The position numbers and the translations under genes are program-made. A DNA stretch of 64,000 bases, taken from JANLYC01 sp963750495. GTDB lineage: Bacteria > Actinomycetota > Actinomycetes > Propionibacteriales > Nocardioidaceae. The notes beneath the pieces were generated by a model. That model was not told the origin of the DNA, did no database searches, and saw only the letters and a program-made list of their open reading frames with translations. The stretch's first letter is position 1. Each line of letters starts with the position of its first letter. Positions 8,867 to 18,306 of the stretch are shown here, piece by piece. The stretch is taken from the NCBI GenBank assembly GCA_963750495.1, contig CAVVQV010000006.1, positions 186,001-250,000 of the forward strand. The letters run 5' to 3'.

Positions 8867-10065
8867 TGAGCGCCAACCAGCCGTCTGCACCCGATCGCAA
8901 GCGGGTCTTCTTCCACATCGGCGCCCCCAAGACGGGGACCACCTATCTCCAGCATGTCCTGCTGCAGAACAAAGAGCCGCTGGCGGCAGCCGGGGTGCTC
9001 TATCCCTACGACGACCACGGTCAGTCGTTCCGCTCGATGCAGGACTTCCGTGGCGTGGGTTGGGGCAGCCAACGCGCCCACGCGTTCAAGGGCGAGTGGA
9101 AGACGGTCGCGGACCGTGCTGCGGAGTGGTCGGGCCATACCGTGATCGTGTCCAACGAGCTGCTCGGTGGGGCGACCCCGGACCGCATCACGGCGGGAGT
9201 CGCGAGCGTCGGGCCGGCCGAGGTCCACGTCATCTTCTCGGCTCGTGACTTCGCGCGGCAGCTGGTGTCCGACTGGCAGGAGCACATCAAGCACAAGCAC
9301 CAGGTCACCCTCGAGAAGTTCGTCGACGACCTCATCGAACTCGGCTTCGACGCTCCACCCCCCTTCGGTGAGATGTTCTGGGGCATGCACGATGCGGCCT
9401 ACGTGCTGCAACGGTGGTCCGCGGTGGTTCCCGCGGAGCGGATCCACGTGGTGACCCTGCCACCGCCGGGGGCGCCGAAGGACACGCTCTGGCGTCGGTT
9501 CTGCCAGGTGACCGGGCTCGAACCGGATTTCTACGACGCGGTGACGTCGAGCTCGAACCCGTCGATGGGGGTCGCCGAGACCGAGCTCGTACGCCGGATG
9601 AACGCCTCCGTCGAGGGCATGCCGGCCGAGAACTACGACCCACTGGTGCGGCTGCTGCTGGCCGAGCAGATCCTCGGCGGGCAGTCACCCAAGCTCCTCC
9701 TGCCGCCCGGCCGGCTCGACTGGGTGCTGGAGCGTTCCCACGTCCTGATCTCCGATCTCGAGGCGGCGGGGTACCCCGTGGTCGGCGATCTCCAGGAGCT
9801 GCTTCCCCGTGCCGCCGACCATGACGGCTATGTCTCCCCGACCGAGCTGACCGACTACGACCTGGCCCCCGCAGCCATGCGCGCTGCGACAGGGCTGCTG
9901 CAGCACGCCGGTCGGCAGCGACGCACGATCGTCGAGCTGGAGAACGCTGTCCACGGCGTCACCCGGCCAGGACATTCACCGCGTGAGCGGGCCGTCGAGG
10001 TCTACTGGCAGGCGCGAGGCCGCGTCGGCAAGATCCTGCGCCGGCTCGGGCTCCTGCGCCGCTAG
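8866..10065 (+). CDS. sulfotransferase-like protein (paralogue 2)
   Basis: This 399-residue protein overlaps the previous stop as TGATG, so translation is probably coupled; a GTG one codon upstream (8863) is the alternative start. The loop HIGAPKTGTTYLQ is at about residues 17-29, and SARDFARQLVSDWQE matches the second block of paralogue 1. The paired block HVVTLPPPGAPKDTLW is also present. It ends in a basic stretch (ARGRVGKILRRLGLLRR) that the others lack, which may contact membrane or nucleic acid. Its stop overlaps the stop of paralogue 3 on the other strand. The likely reaction is sulfate transfer from PAPS; the substrate is unknown. Confidence 0.75.
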   Translation: MSANQPSAPDRKRVFFHIGAPKTGTTYLQHVLLQNKEPLAAAGVLYPYDDHGQSFRSMQDFRGVGWGSQRAHAFKGEWKTVADRAAEWSGHTVIVSNELLGGATPDRITAGVASVGPAEVHVIFSARDFARQLVSDWQEHIKHKHQVTLEKFVDDLIELGFDAPPPFGEMFWGMHDAAYVLQRWSAVVPAERIHVVTLPPPGAPKDTLWRRFCQVTGLEPDFYDAVTSSSNPSMGVAETELVRRMNASVEGMPAENYDPLVRLLLAEQILGGQSPKLLLPPGRLDWVLERSHVLISDLEAAGYPVVGDLQELLPRAADHDGYVSPTELTDYDLAPAAMRAATGLLQHAGRQRRTIVELENAVHGVTRPGHSPRERAVEVYWQARGRVGKILRRLGLLRR

Positions 10066-11159
10066 TCGGGCGTGGCCTCGGACTCGTCGCCCTCGCCGGC
10101 GGGTGTGTCAGCCGGCTGGCCCTTCTTCTTCTTCGCTCCCCGCCTCAACACCTCGAACAGCGCGTCGAGAAGCGCCGCGTTGACCTCGGCGTCCGTCACG
10201 TCACCGGGGCGGCGTTGCTCACCCTGGGGAGCCGCATACGGTGCGGGCTTCAGGTCAGCGAGATCACCCACGATCTCGAAGCCGCCTGCCCGCAGGCCGG
10301 TCACGAGATCTCCACTGCGGGCGACGAGGGCGGCGTGTTCTTCGGGATTCAGCGTGATCCGGATCTTGTCGGGGACCACACCGTCCAGCACGTCGAACAG
10401 GCCGTAGCGGACCACACGGCGGTAGGCGGCCGCGCCGAGCTCGCCGGCCCCACGTTCGTTCAGCCGCCGCAACACCTCGGCCTCGACCGCGCCGAACGAC
10501 GTGTTGGTCGCAGGAACGTCGGCGACGTACTCACTGCCGTCGAGCCCGACCACGGACGCAAACCTGTTCCAGAGCAGGTCAGGGGCGGACCCGGATGGCG
10601 GCATGGTCACCACGTGGACGTGCTCGGGCTGGAGCCCCTGCGACCAACGAGCCAGCGCCGTCGGTGCGTCCTGGGCCAACCAGAAGCTCTTGGCCATGCC
10701 CGAACGGGACCGACCGATCACGTCGGAGACGAAGGCGTCGTACCGCATGGTGTGCTGGTTCTTCAGTCGCTCCTGCCAGACGGCAGGCACCTGGCGGACG
10801 AGGTCCCGGGCGGTGTAGATGACATGGACCTCGATGTCACCGAAAGACGTGAGGGCGCGGACGACCTCGTCCGGCTGCGCATAGACGAACAGCTCGCTCG
10901 ACAGCACGGCTGCCGGACCGTCCCAGGCGGTCACCTTCTTGACGACGCGCTCCCAGTGGCCACGGACGTCGACGTTGAACTCGCGCTGCTTCCACATCTG
11001 GCGCAGGTCCCACAGCGCGCTGTGATGCGCGATACCGGGCAGCTTCGGGTAGAGCACCCCGGCCCGTTTCATCTCCTGCCGGTTGGCGTCCAGCACCTCC
11101 TGCAGGTACGTGGTCCCGGTCTTGGGCGCCCCGATGTGGATGTACACCCGCTCAGTCAC
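10062..11159 (-). CDS. sulfotransferase-like protein (paralogue 3)
   Basis: The 365-residue protein begins VTERVYIHIGAPKTGTTYLQ, placing the phosphosulfate loop at residues 8-20. IYTARDLVRQVPAVWQE and HVVTMPPSGSAPDLLW repeat the family blocks. The GTG at 11159 is chosen because it overlaps the end of paralogue 4 by 8 bases and puts the first strand at the N-terminus as in the other paralogues. The C-terminus is acidic and low-complexity after a lysine run (RGAKKKKGQPADTP). Its 3' end overlaps paralogue 2, giving a tail-to-tail pair. Confidence 0.75.
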   Translation of the reverse strand: MTERVYIHIGAPKTGTTYLQEVLDANRQEMKRAGVLYPKLPGIAHHSALWDLRQMWKQREFNVDVRGHWERVVKKVTAWDGPAAVLSSELFVYAQPDEVVRALTSFGDIEVHVIYTARDLVRQVPAVWQERLKNQHTMRYDAFVSDVIGRSRSGMAKSFWLAQDAPTALARWSQGLQPEHVHVVTMPPSGSAPDLLWNRFASVVGLDGSEYVADVPATNTSFGAVEAEVLRRLNERGAGELGAAAYRRVVRYGLFDVLDGVVPDKIRITLNPEEHAALVARSGDLVTGLRAGGFEIVGDLADLKPAPYAAPQGEQRRPGDVTDAEVNAALLDALFEVLRRGAKKKKGQPADTPAGEGDESEATPD

Positions 11160-12306
11160 GGCGGAACTTCTCCTTGAGCCGGTCGGCGACACCACGGCTG
11201 GCGAGCCGGATGGAACGCTGCGGGGAGGGGGCGGCCGCGGCCATCGTCGCCAACACCACCAGCGCTGACTCGAGCAGCTCGCTGTCACTCACCTCGTCGG
11301 GCAGCGGCCCGTCCGCGGGCTCGAATCGAGGCCGGAGGTCGTCCAGGTCTCCGACGACCCGGATTTCTGGCCCCTGCAGGGTGGTGATCATCTGCTCGGA
11401 GATCTCGGTGACGGCTTCGTGCCATGCCTCCGGCACGACGATGCGACCCTGGGTCCTGGCCGGCGCCAAGGTGCGCTCGGCAAAGCGCCGCTTCACCCGG
11501 TTCTCCCACTTCGGCCAGTCGATCTCGGCATCGACGTGCGGGATGATCCGCCGCAACAGCTCGGCCTCCGCCGCGCCGAGCGAGACATTCTCGCTCTCGA
11601 GATCGAACGAGTAGGGCAGGTCCGGGAGCTCGGTGGCGACGGCGAAGCGGTTCCAGAGCTCGTTCCGGGGCGCTCCCGGCGGCGGAACGGTGACGACGAT
11701 GACGTTCTGCGGTCCGACCACTTGGGACCACCGCGTGACGAGGTTGGGCAGGTTCTGCGGACGCCAGAAGGACGACGACGGCACGAGGTCGGGCAGTCCT
11801 GGCCGCGGTTGGGTCCGCGGTACGCCCACGAGCACGTCGTGCAGGAACTCGGCGTAGCTCTGGTCGTTGCGGTTCTTGACGTTCTCCTGCCAGACGGCAG
11901 GGATCTGGCGGGCCAGGTCGCGCGTCGTGAGGACCACGCGCACGTCGTCGGTGTCGAAGCTGTCGACGGCGTGCTGGATCACCTTGCGCCTGGTCCGGGC
12001 CAGGGTCTCGTGAGAGATTACGGCCGATCCGGAGTACTGCTTGACCTCCTTGGCGATCGCCGCCCACATGCCCTTCGCGCCGGGGTACTCGTGGCCGCCG
12101 AACCCTGCGCCCCGGAGGTCCATCGAGGCCAGGAAGTGGGCGGCCGGCCGCTCCCCCGGGTAGAGGACGCCGTTCGAGCGCAACAGGTCGCGATTGGCGA
12201 AGAGGAGCCGCTGCAGGTACGTCGTGCCGGTCTTGGCGACGCCGACATGCAGGAAGACCGTGCGGGACAGGGTGACCTCCTCGGGCGACGGCCTGGTGCC
12301 GAACAC
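11152..12306 (-). CDS. sulfotransferase-like protein (paralogue 4)
   Basis: This 384-residue protein has the loop HVGVAKTGTTYLQ at about residues 20-32; the proline of the other paralogues' P-K-T is alanine here. LTTRDLARQIPAVWQE and VTVPPPGAPRNELW follow. The GTG at 12306 is the likely start, with GGATC just upstream; no closer in-frame start precedes the first strand. It leads an operon with paralogue 3 (8-base overlap) and lies downstream of hppA, separated by a hairpin at 12331-12366. A PAPS-dependent role is inferred from family motifs only. Confidence 0.72.
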   Translation of the reverse strand: MFGTRPSPEEVTLSRTVFLHVGVAKTGTTYLQRLLFANRDLLRSNGVLYPGERPAAHFLASMDLRGAGFGGHEYPGAKGMWAAIAKEVKQYSGSAVISHETLARTRRKVIQHAVDSFDTDDVRVVLTTRDLARQIPAVWQENVKNRNDQSYAEFLHDVLVGVPRTQPRPGLPDLVPSSSFWRPQNLPNLVTRWSQVVGPQNVIVVTVPPPGAPRNELWNRFAVATELPDLPYSFDLESENVSLGAAEAELLRRIIPHVDAEIDWPKWENRVKRRFAERTLAPARTQGRIVVPEAWHEAVTEISEQMITTLQGPEIRVVGDLDDLRPRFEPADGPLPDEVSDSELLESALVVLATMAAAAPSPQRSIRLASRGVADRLKEKFRRD

Positions 12307-12330
12307 CTGATCCTAGAACCCCTGGGAGGC

Positions 12331-12366
12331 CGAACGCCCTCCGACCGGCTGGTCGGAGGGCGTTCG
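12331..12366 (-). terminator. hairpin terminator after hppA
   Basis: Two perfectly complementary 16-base arms (12331-12346 and 12351-12366, outer end CGAACG/CGTTCG) enclose a 4-base loop. It lies between the hppA stop and the start of sulfotransferase paralogue 4. There is no T-run, which is common for actinobacterial terminators. Confidence 0.75.
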
Positions 12367-12393
12367 AGGACCCCGTGGGTCAGTCGACGGCGG

Positions 12394-14781
12394 TCAGACC
12401 GTCGTCGGCGTGGTCGCCGGCTCCGTGTCGACGTCACCGATCGCGATCGGCCGACGCTTGGAGATGTACACCGCGGTCGCGATGCCGAGCGCCGCGACGA
12501 CGGCGATGAGGATCCGCAGCGCGTCGTTCTGGTCCTTGCCGACCGACAGCGAGATCACTGACGGCGCGATGAGCAGCGAGACCAGGTTCATCACCTTGAG
12601 CAGCGGGTTGATCGCCGGACCGGCGGTGTCCTTGAACGGGTCACCCACGGTGTCACCGATGATCGTCGCCTCGTGCGCGGGCGAACCCTTACCGCCGTGG
12701 TTGCCGTCCTCGACGAGCTTCTTGGAGTTGTCCCACGCACCGCCGGAGTTGGCCAGGAACACGGCCATGAGCGTGCCCGTGCCGATCGCCCCGGCCAGGT
12801 AGGCACCCAACGGCGCGGCACCGAGGCCGAAGCCGACCGCGATCGGGGCCAGGATCGCCAGCAACCCAGGGGTCGCGAGCTCGCGCAGCGAGTCGCGCGT
12901 GCAGATGTCGACGACCTTGCCGTACTCCGGGCGACCGGTCCCCTCCATGATGCCGGGGATCTCACGGAACTGGCGGCGCACCTCGAACACGACCGCACCC
13001 GCGGCCCGGCCGACAGCGTTGATCGCCAGACCGGAGAAGAGAAACACCACCGAGGCGCCGATGAGCAGCCCGACCAGGTTGGCCGGGTTGGCGACGTTGA
13101 GCACTCCGACGTTGGCGAGCAGGCTGTCCATGTGTTGCGGCAGATCTGCCGGCGTGTTGAAGTCCAGCGCGCCGGCATCTCGCGCGGCTGTCGCAACGGC
13201 ATCGGTGAACGAGCCGAACAGCGCGGTCGCCGCCAGCACAGCCGTGGCGATCGCGATGCCCTTGGTGATCGCCTTCGTGGTGTTTCCGACGGCGTCGAGC
13301 TCGGTCAGGATCGCGGCACCCCGCTCGTCGACGTCGCCGGACATCTCGGCGATGCCCTGCGCGTTGTCGGAAACCGGACCGAACGTGTCCATCGCAACGA
13401 TGACACCGACAGTGGTCAGCAGGCCGCAACCTGCCAACGCCACCGCGAACAGCGAGACGACGACGACACCGCTACCGAGCAGGAACGCACCGTAGACGGC
13501 CGCGCCGATGACGAGCGCGGTGTAGACCGCCGACTCGAAGCCCACCGACAGACCGGAGAGGATGACAGTCGCCGGGCCGGTCAGGGCGGTCTTGCCGACG
13601 TCCTTGACCGGGCGATACTCGGTGCCGGTGAAGTACCCCGTCAGCGCCAGGATCAGCGCCGCAAGCACGATGCCGATGACCACGGCGACCGTGGCGATCA
13701 CCCGTGGGTCGCCCTCCGGACCCCCGTGCGTCGGCAGGAGAATTGCGTCGAGCGCACTCGTCGCGCCGTTGGCATCGGTCAGACCGGCGAACGACGAGGG
13801 CAGGTAGACGAAGGCCGCGATGGCACAGAGCACCGCTGACACGGCAGCGGAGATGTAGAAGGCGCGGTTGATCGTGGTGAGGCCACCCTCGTTGGGGCGG
13901 GGCCGACACAGGTAGACACCCATGATCGCTGTCAACGCGCCGATGGCCGGCACGATGAGCGGGAACACGAGGCCCTCTGCACCGAAGGCGGCCTTGCCGA
14001 GGATCAGGGCAGCGACCAGCGTCACGGCGTACGACTCGAACAGGTCGGCCGCCATACCGGCGCAGTCGCCCACGTTGTCGCCCACGTTGTCGGCGATCGT
14101 GGCAGCGTTGCGCGGGTCGTCCTCGGGGATGTTCTGCTCGACCTTGCCGACCAGGTCGGCGCCGACGTCGGCAGCTTTGGTGAAGATACCGCCACCGACA
14201 CGCATGAACATCGCGAGCAGGGCTGCTCCGAAGCCGAAGCCCTCGAGCACCGAGGGGGCGTCGTTCTTGTAGATGAGCACCACGAGCGAGGCGCCCAGCA
14301 GCCCGAGCCCGACCGTCATCATGCCGACGAAGCCACCGGTGCGGAACGCCACGCGCATGGCCGGGTCGCGTCCGGTGGTCTGCGCTGCGGCGGCCACCCG
14401 GACGTTCGCCTTGACGGCGAGCGACATACCGAGGTAGCCGATCGTGGCCGAGAAGCCGGCACCCAGCACGAAGAACAGCGAGCGCCCGATCCGGATGCCG
14501 GCGTCGCCAGGTAGCACGAACAACAGTGCGAACGCGATGGCGGCGAAGACGGCCAAGGTCTTGAACTGACGGGTCAGGTAGGCCTGTGCGCCCTCCTCGA
14601 CCGCAAGCCCGATCGTCTTCATGTTGTCGGTGCCCTCAGACGCGCCAAGCACTTCTTGCCGGAACATGTAGCCCATCGCCAACGCCACGAGGGCGATGAC
14701 GGCCACGATGACCACAAGAGTCGTGTTACCGCTCGAGAGGGACACATCCACGCCGCTTTCGGCGAGGGTGAGCCGGGACAT
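12394..14781 (-). CDS. hppA: K+-independent H+-translocating pyrophosphatase
   Basis: This 795-residue, roughly 16-helix membrane protein couples hydrolysis of pyrophosphate to proton export. The hallmark loop with GGGIFTKAADVGADLVGK and the acidic run IADNVGDNVGDCAGM bind Mg-PPi, and a second acidic loop IGDTVGDPFKD is near the C-terminus. Lysine in VGNTTKAITKG, where K+-requiring enzymes have alanine, marks the K+-independent subclass. The ATG at 14781 has GGAGGT seven bases upstream. It is monocistronic, with a hairpin after it, and turns waste PPi into a proton gradient. Confidence 0.96.
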   Translation of the reverse strand: MSRLTLAESGVDVSLSSGNTTLVVIVAVIALVALAMGYMFRQEVLGASEGTDNMKTIGLAVEEGAQAYLTRQFKTLAVFAAIAFALLFVLPGDAGIRIGRSLFFVLGAGFSATIGYLGMSLAVKANVRVAAAAQTTGRDPAMRVAFRTGGFVGMMTVGLGLLGASLVVLIYKNDAPSVLEGFGFGAALLAMFMRVGGGIFTKAADVGADLVGKVEQNIPEDDPRNAATIADNVGDNVGDCAGMAADLFESYAVTLVAALILGKAAFGAEGLVFPLIVPAIGALTAIMGVYLCRPRPNEGGLTTINRAFYISAAVSAVLCAIAAFVYLPSSFAGLTDANGATSALDAILLPTHGGPEGDPRVIATVAVVIGIVLAALILALTGYFTGTEYRPVKDVGKTALTGPATVILSGLSVGFESAVYTALVIGAAVYGAFLLGSGVVVVSLFAVALAGCGLLTTVGVIVAMDTFGPVSDNAQGIAEMSGDVDERGAAILTELDAVGNTTKAITKGIAIATAVLAATALFGSFTDAVATAARDAGALDFNTPADLPQHMDSLLANVGVLNVANPANLVGLLIGASVVFLFSGLAINAVGRAAGAVVFEVRRQFREIPGIMEGTGRPEYGKVVDICTRDSLRELATPGLLAILAPIAVGFGLGAAPLGAYLAGAIGTGTLMAVFLANSGGAWDNSKKLVEDGNHGGKGSPAHEATIIGDTVGDPFKDTAGPAINPLLKVMNLVSLLIAPSVISLSVGKDQNDALRILIAVVAALGIATAVYISKRRPIAIGDVDTEPATTPTTV

Positions 14782-14956
14782 CCGTTACCTCCAGTGAGCC
14801 CACAGGCCCGTGTACGTTTCCGCGCACGCCAGACGGTGCACAGGTGGTCGGTCAGTGATCAAAACTCGACCGTGCGAAACGGTGATGCCGCTCACACGAG
14901 ACAAGACCGCCGGAGTCTAGCGACATCACGGCGGCGAGGAAACTTCTGGGGTCGGC

Positions 14957-14975
14957 CCCGGACGTGTCGTCCGGG
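14957..14975 (-). terminator. short hairpin after the STAS gene
   Basis: The 8-bp stem CCCGGACG/CGTCCGGG has a 3-base loop and lies 8 bases beyond the STAS stop. There is no T-run. It is a plausible terminator. Confidence 0.5.
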
Positions 14976-14982
14976 ACGCGTG

Positions 14983-15318
14983 CTAAGCCTGGGCGGCGGC
15001 CTCGACCGAGTCGTAGATCGGGAAAACCTTGGCGAGACCCGTGATCCGGAAGATTTTGAGCAAACGCTCCTGGGTGCACACCAGGAGCAGCGAACCTTCG
15101 TGGGCCCGGACGCGCTTGAGCGCGCCCACCAATACGCCGAGCCCGGTGGAGTCCAGGAAGTCGACACCCTCGAGATTGACGATGAGGTGGTAGTGGCCGG
15201 AGTTGATCAGCTCGACCAGGCGCTCACGCAGCTTGGGCGCGGTGTAGACGTCGATCTCACCCCCGACGTCGACGACCATGCGCTCACCATCTGCCCTGTT
15301 GTCCAACGACAGGTCCAC
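14983..15318 (-). CDS. STAS-domain anti-anti-sigma factor
   Basis: The 111-residue protein is a single STAS domain. Ser57 in FLDSTGLGVLVGAL is the residue that partner kinases phosphorylate; the unphosphorylated form binds an anti-sigma factor and frees a sigma factor. The GTG start has AAGGAGG eight bases upstream. No RsbW-like kinase or partner sigma gene is adjacent, so its partner must be encoded elsewhere. It is divergent from the helicase gene. Confidence 0.92.
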   Translation of the reverse strand: MDLSLDNRADGERMVVDVGGEIDVYTAPKLRERLVELINSGHYHLIVNLEGVDFLDSTGLGVLVGALKRVRAHEGSLLLVCTQERLLKIFRITGLAKVFPIYDSVEAAAQA

Positions 15319-15427
15319 GAACGCCTCCTTGGTGCACCCACGCAGATCGGTTGATCGCTGGCTGGGCCTCGATGGTCACATTCAACCACGACTCCGACAC
15401 TGTGGGTCAGCGGTGCGAAGATGAGCG

Positions 15428-17755
15428 GTGGTGACCAGAGGACGAGCGTTCGACCCAGAGGCGGTGGCGCTGAGCCTCGCTGCCCCGTCCGCGCGCCGTG
15501 ATCGGCTCACGCACCTCGAGCTCCGCGCCGCCCGCCAGGCCCGTGTCGCCCCCTGGCCGGACTGGGCGCACCCGGCCTTGGTCGATGCCTACCTCACCCG
15601 GGGGGTGGCGGCCCTGTGGAGCCACCAGGCCGAGGCGGCGGAGCTGGCCTGGACCGGTCAGCACACGATCGTGGCCACCGGGACTGCGTCCGGCAAGTCG
15701 CTCGCCTATCTACTGCCGGCGCTGTCCGCCATCGCGCACAGTGTCGAGCGGCCGGGAGCCCGTGGCGACACGGTGCTCTACCTGTCCCCGACGAAGGCGC
15801 TGGCCCGCGACCAGCTGACCTCGGTCAGCGGTCTCGCCGTGCCCGGTGTCCGGCCGACGACGTACGACGGCGACTCGACCCGTGAGGAGCGGGACTGGGC
15901 GCGCAACCACGCCAACTACGTGTTGACCAACCCCGACATGCTGCATCGCACGATGCTGCCTTCGCATGCGCGCTGGTCGCTGTTCTGGGGATCGCTGCAC
16001 TACGTGGTCGTCGATGAGTGTCATCACTATCGCGGTGTCTTCGGTGCGCACGTCGCGCAGATCCTGCGCCGCCTCCGCAGGGTGGCCGCCCACTACGGTG
16101 CGCGGCCGACGTTCGTGCTCGCGTCAGCGACCGCTGCCGACCCCGATGTCACCGCGAGCCGGCTGCTCGGGACGGATGTCCTGGCGGTGGACGACGACGG
16201 CTCGCCGCGCGGGACGACGGCCATCGCGCTGTGGGAGCCGCCGCTGACCACGCTGCACGGCGAGCACGGCGCGCCCGTACGCCGGTCGGCCGCTGCCGAG
16301 ACGGCCGACCTGCTCGCCGACCTCGTCGCCGAGGGAGTGCGCACCCTCGCGTTCGTCCGGAGTCGGCGCGGAGCCGAGTCGGTGGCGCTGCAGACTCAGG
16401 CCAAGCTGCACGAGGTCGATCCCGACCTGGCCAAGCGCGTCGCGCCGTACCGTGGCGGCTACCTCCCCGAGGACCGGCGCGAGCTCGAGCAACGGCTCAG
16501 GAGCGGCGACCTGCTGGCGGTCTCCGCCACCAACGCCCTCGAGCTCGGCATCGACATCGACGGCCTCGATGCGGTCGTGATGGCAGGCTTTCCGGGCACG
16601 CGCGCGTCGATGTGGCAGCAGATCGGTCGTTCGGGCCGCGAAGGGCAGGGCGGGCTGGGGGTCCTGGTGGCCCGCGACGACCCGCTCGACACGTTCCTGG
16701 TCACCCACCCCGAGGCGCTGCTCGGATCACCGGTCGAGGCCAACGTCTTCGACCCGGCCAACCCTTACGTCGTGGCCCCGCACCTGTGTGCCGCCGCGCA
16801 GGAGATTCCCCTGACCGAGGCGGACTTCGACGTGTTCGACGGTGAGGTCGAGCAGCTGTTGGGCTCCCTGGTTGATGCGGGCTACCTGCGCCAGCGCGCC
16901 CGCGGGTGGTTCTGGACCCGGCGCGACCGCGCCGCCGACCTCGCCGACATCCGCTCGACTGGTGGTAGCCCGATCCGCATCGTCGAAGGCTCGACCGGTC
17001 GCCTGGTCGGTACCGTCGACGCCTCGTCGGCGCATGCCACGGTCCACCCGGGCGCGGTCTACGTGCACTTCGGGCAGACCTACCTGGTGGCCTCGCTCGA
17101 CCTCGACGACCATGTGGCGGTCGTCGACCTGGCCGAGCCGGACTACTCCACCAGCGCGCGCGACCTCACCGACATCCGGATCCTGGCTAGCATCACGACG
17201 GATCCGTGGGGGGACGCCGAGCTGACCTTCGGCGCAGTGGAGGTGTCGTCGCAGATCGTGTCGTTCCTGAAGAAGCGGGCAGCGACCGGTGAGGTGCTCG
17301 GTGAGGAGCCGCTCGACCTGCCGCCGCGACACCTCCAGACCAAGGCTGTGTGGTGGACACTGACGGCCGAGCAGATCGAAGCCAGCGGGGTCGACGCGCG
17401 CGACGTCCCGGGTGCTGCGCATGCGGCTGAGCACGCCTCCATCGGTCTGCTGCCGCTGTTTGCGACCTGCGACCGCTGGGACATCGGCGGAGTGTCGACC
17501 GCGTGGCACGAAGACACCGGCCAGCTCACCGTGTTCGTGTACGACGGGCATCCCGGTGGCGCCGGCTTCGCCGAACGCGGCTTCCACACGGCCGGGCAGT
17601 GGCTCACCGCCACGCGGGAGGCGATCGCCGCGTGCCGGTGCGATGACGGTTGCCCGTCGTGCGTGCAGTCGCCCAAGTGCGGCAACGGCAACAACCCGCT
17701 CGACAAACGCGGTGCCATCCGGTTGCTCGACGTGCTTCTCGAGCACCAGGGTTGA
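15428..17755 (+). CDS. DEAD/DEAH-box helicase with DUF1998 zinc domain (MrfA/YprA type)
   Basis: The 775-residue protein is a superfamily 2 helicase. Motif I is ATGTASGKS, motif II is DECHHYRG, motif III is SATAADP, and motif VI is QQIGRSGREG. The C-terminal DUF1998 domain ends in a four-cysteine cluster (CRCDDGCPSC plus CGNGNN) that binds zinc. Bacillus MrfA of this family works in repair of mitomycin damage; M. tuberculosis Rv3649 is the positional equivalent. Start is GTG at 15428 or the next codon, also GTG. It shares a 109-base divergent promoter region with the STAS gene. Confidence 0.93.
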   Translation: MVTRGRAFDPEAVALSLAAPSARRDRLTHLELRAARQARVAPWPDWAHPALVDAYLTRGVAALWSHQAEAAELAWTGQHTIVATGTASGKSLAYLLPALSAIAHSVERPGARGDTVLYLSPTKALARDQLTSVSGLAVPGVRPTTYDGDSTREERDWARNHANYVLTNPDMLHRTMLPSHARWSLFWGSLHYVVVDECHHYRGVFGAHVAQILRRLRRVAAHYGARPTFVLASATAADPDVTASRLLGTDVLAVDDDGSPRGTTAIALWEPPLTTLHGEHGAPVRRSAAAETADLLADLVAEGVRTLAFVRSRRGAESVALQTQAKLHEVDPDLAKRVAPYRGGYLPEDRRELEQRLRSGDLLAVSATNALELGIDIDGLDAVVMAGFPGTRASMWQQIGRSGREGQGGLGVLVARDDPLDTFLVTHPEALLGSPVEANVFDPANPYVVAPHLCAAAQEIPLTEADFDVFDGEVEQLLGSLVDAGYLRQRARGWFWTRRDRAADLADIRSTGGSPIRIVEGSTGRLVGTVDASSAHATVHPGAVYVHFGQTYLVASLDLDDHVAVVDLAEPDYSTSARDLTDIRILASITTDPWGDAELTFGAVEVSSQIVSFLKKRAATGEVLGEEPLDLPPRHLQTKAVWWTLTAEQIEASGVDARDVPGAAHAAEHASIGLLPLFATCDRWDIGGVSTAWHEDTGQLTVFVYDGHPGGAGFAERGFHTAGQWLTATREAIAACRCDDGCPSCVQSPKCGNGNNPLDKRGAIRLLDVLLEHQG

Positions 17756-17907
17756 CCTCCACGGTCGTGGTTGACCCAACGACGTCCGGCCTGCTCGTCT
17801 CGCGGGTCGCGCTGAGTGTCGATACCGTAGACGCAGTATGGAGGCGGCCGCGACAACGACCGCGCCATCCGCCTGACTGAGCCTGCCGGCTCGAGAGGAG
17901 ACGCGTC

Positions 17908-18267
17908 ATGATCGTCCTCGGACTTCTGATCCTCGCCGCTGCCGTGGCGGTGACCGTGGCTGCGATCGCCCGTGGTGGTGCCGACGTGTCGCTCGACTAC
18001 GGCTCGTGGACCGTCAACACCGACGCGACGGGCATGTTCCTGGCCGGGGCGGCGACGTTGCTGGTGGGTGTGATCGGTCTGTGGTTGCTGCGAGGCGGGT
18101 TGGCACACTCGCGCCAACGTCGCCGCGAGATGCGCGAGCTTCGTGACCGCGCATCTCGCAACGAAGCGGCCGCTCGACGCGAACGCGAGGCAGCCGCGGA
18201 CGAGCGCGCCCAGGCGGGTGCAGAGAGCGGCAGACATGCCGACCCGGTTGAGCCCTCGGACCCCTAG
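17908..18267 (+). CDS. small two-helix membrane protein with charged tail
   Basis: This 119-residue protein has hydrophobic segments at about 3-22 and 44-66. A strongly charged Arg/Glu/Ala-rich helix (70-110) follows, likely a cytoplasmic coiled coil. The organisation resembles LapA-like proteins but no defining motif is seen, so function is unknown. The start ATG has GAGAGGAG about 8 bases upstream. It lies between the helicase and the Thr/Pro-rich protein gene that faces it. Confidence 0.8.
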   Translation: MIVLGLLILAAAVAVTVAAIARGGADVSLDYGSWTVNTDATGMFLAGAATLLVGVIGLWLLRGGLAHSRQRRREMRELRDRASRNEAAARREREAAADERAQAGAESGRHADPVEPSDP

Positions 18268-18306
18268 GTCCGACGCCACCTGGACGGTGACGTGCTGCGC
18301 AGACCG

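Noticed and set aside
5546..8890. 1114-codon minus-strand frame covering glfT2 and sulfotransferase 1
   Set aside because: Only the part from 7684 down is GlfT2-like. The upstream extension is antisense to sulfotransferase 1 and has no ribosome binding site.
7801..9447. 548-codon minus-strand frame opposite two sulfotransferases
   Set aside because: The plus-strand proteins share motifs with paralogues; the minus frame has no recognisable domain.
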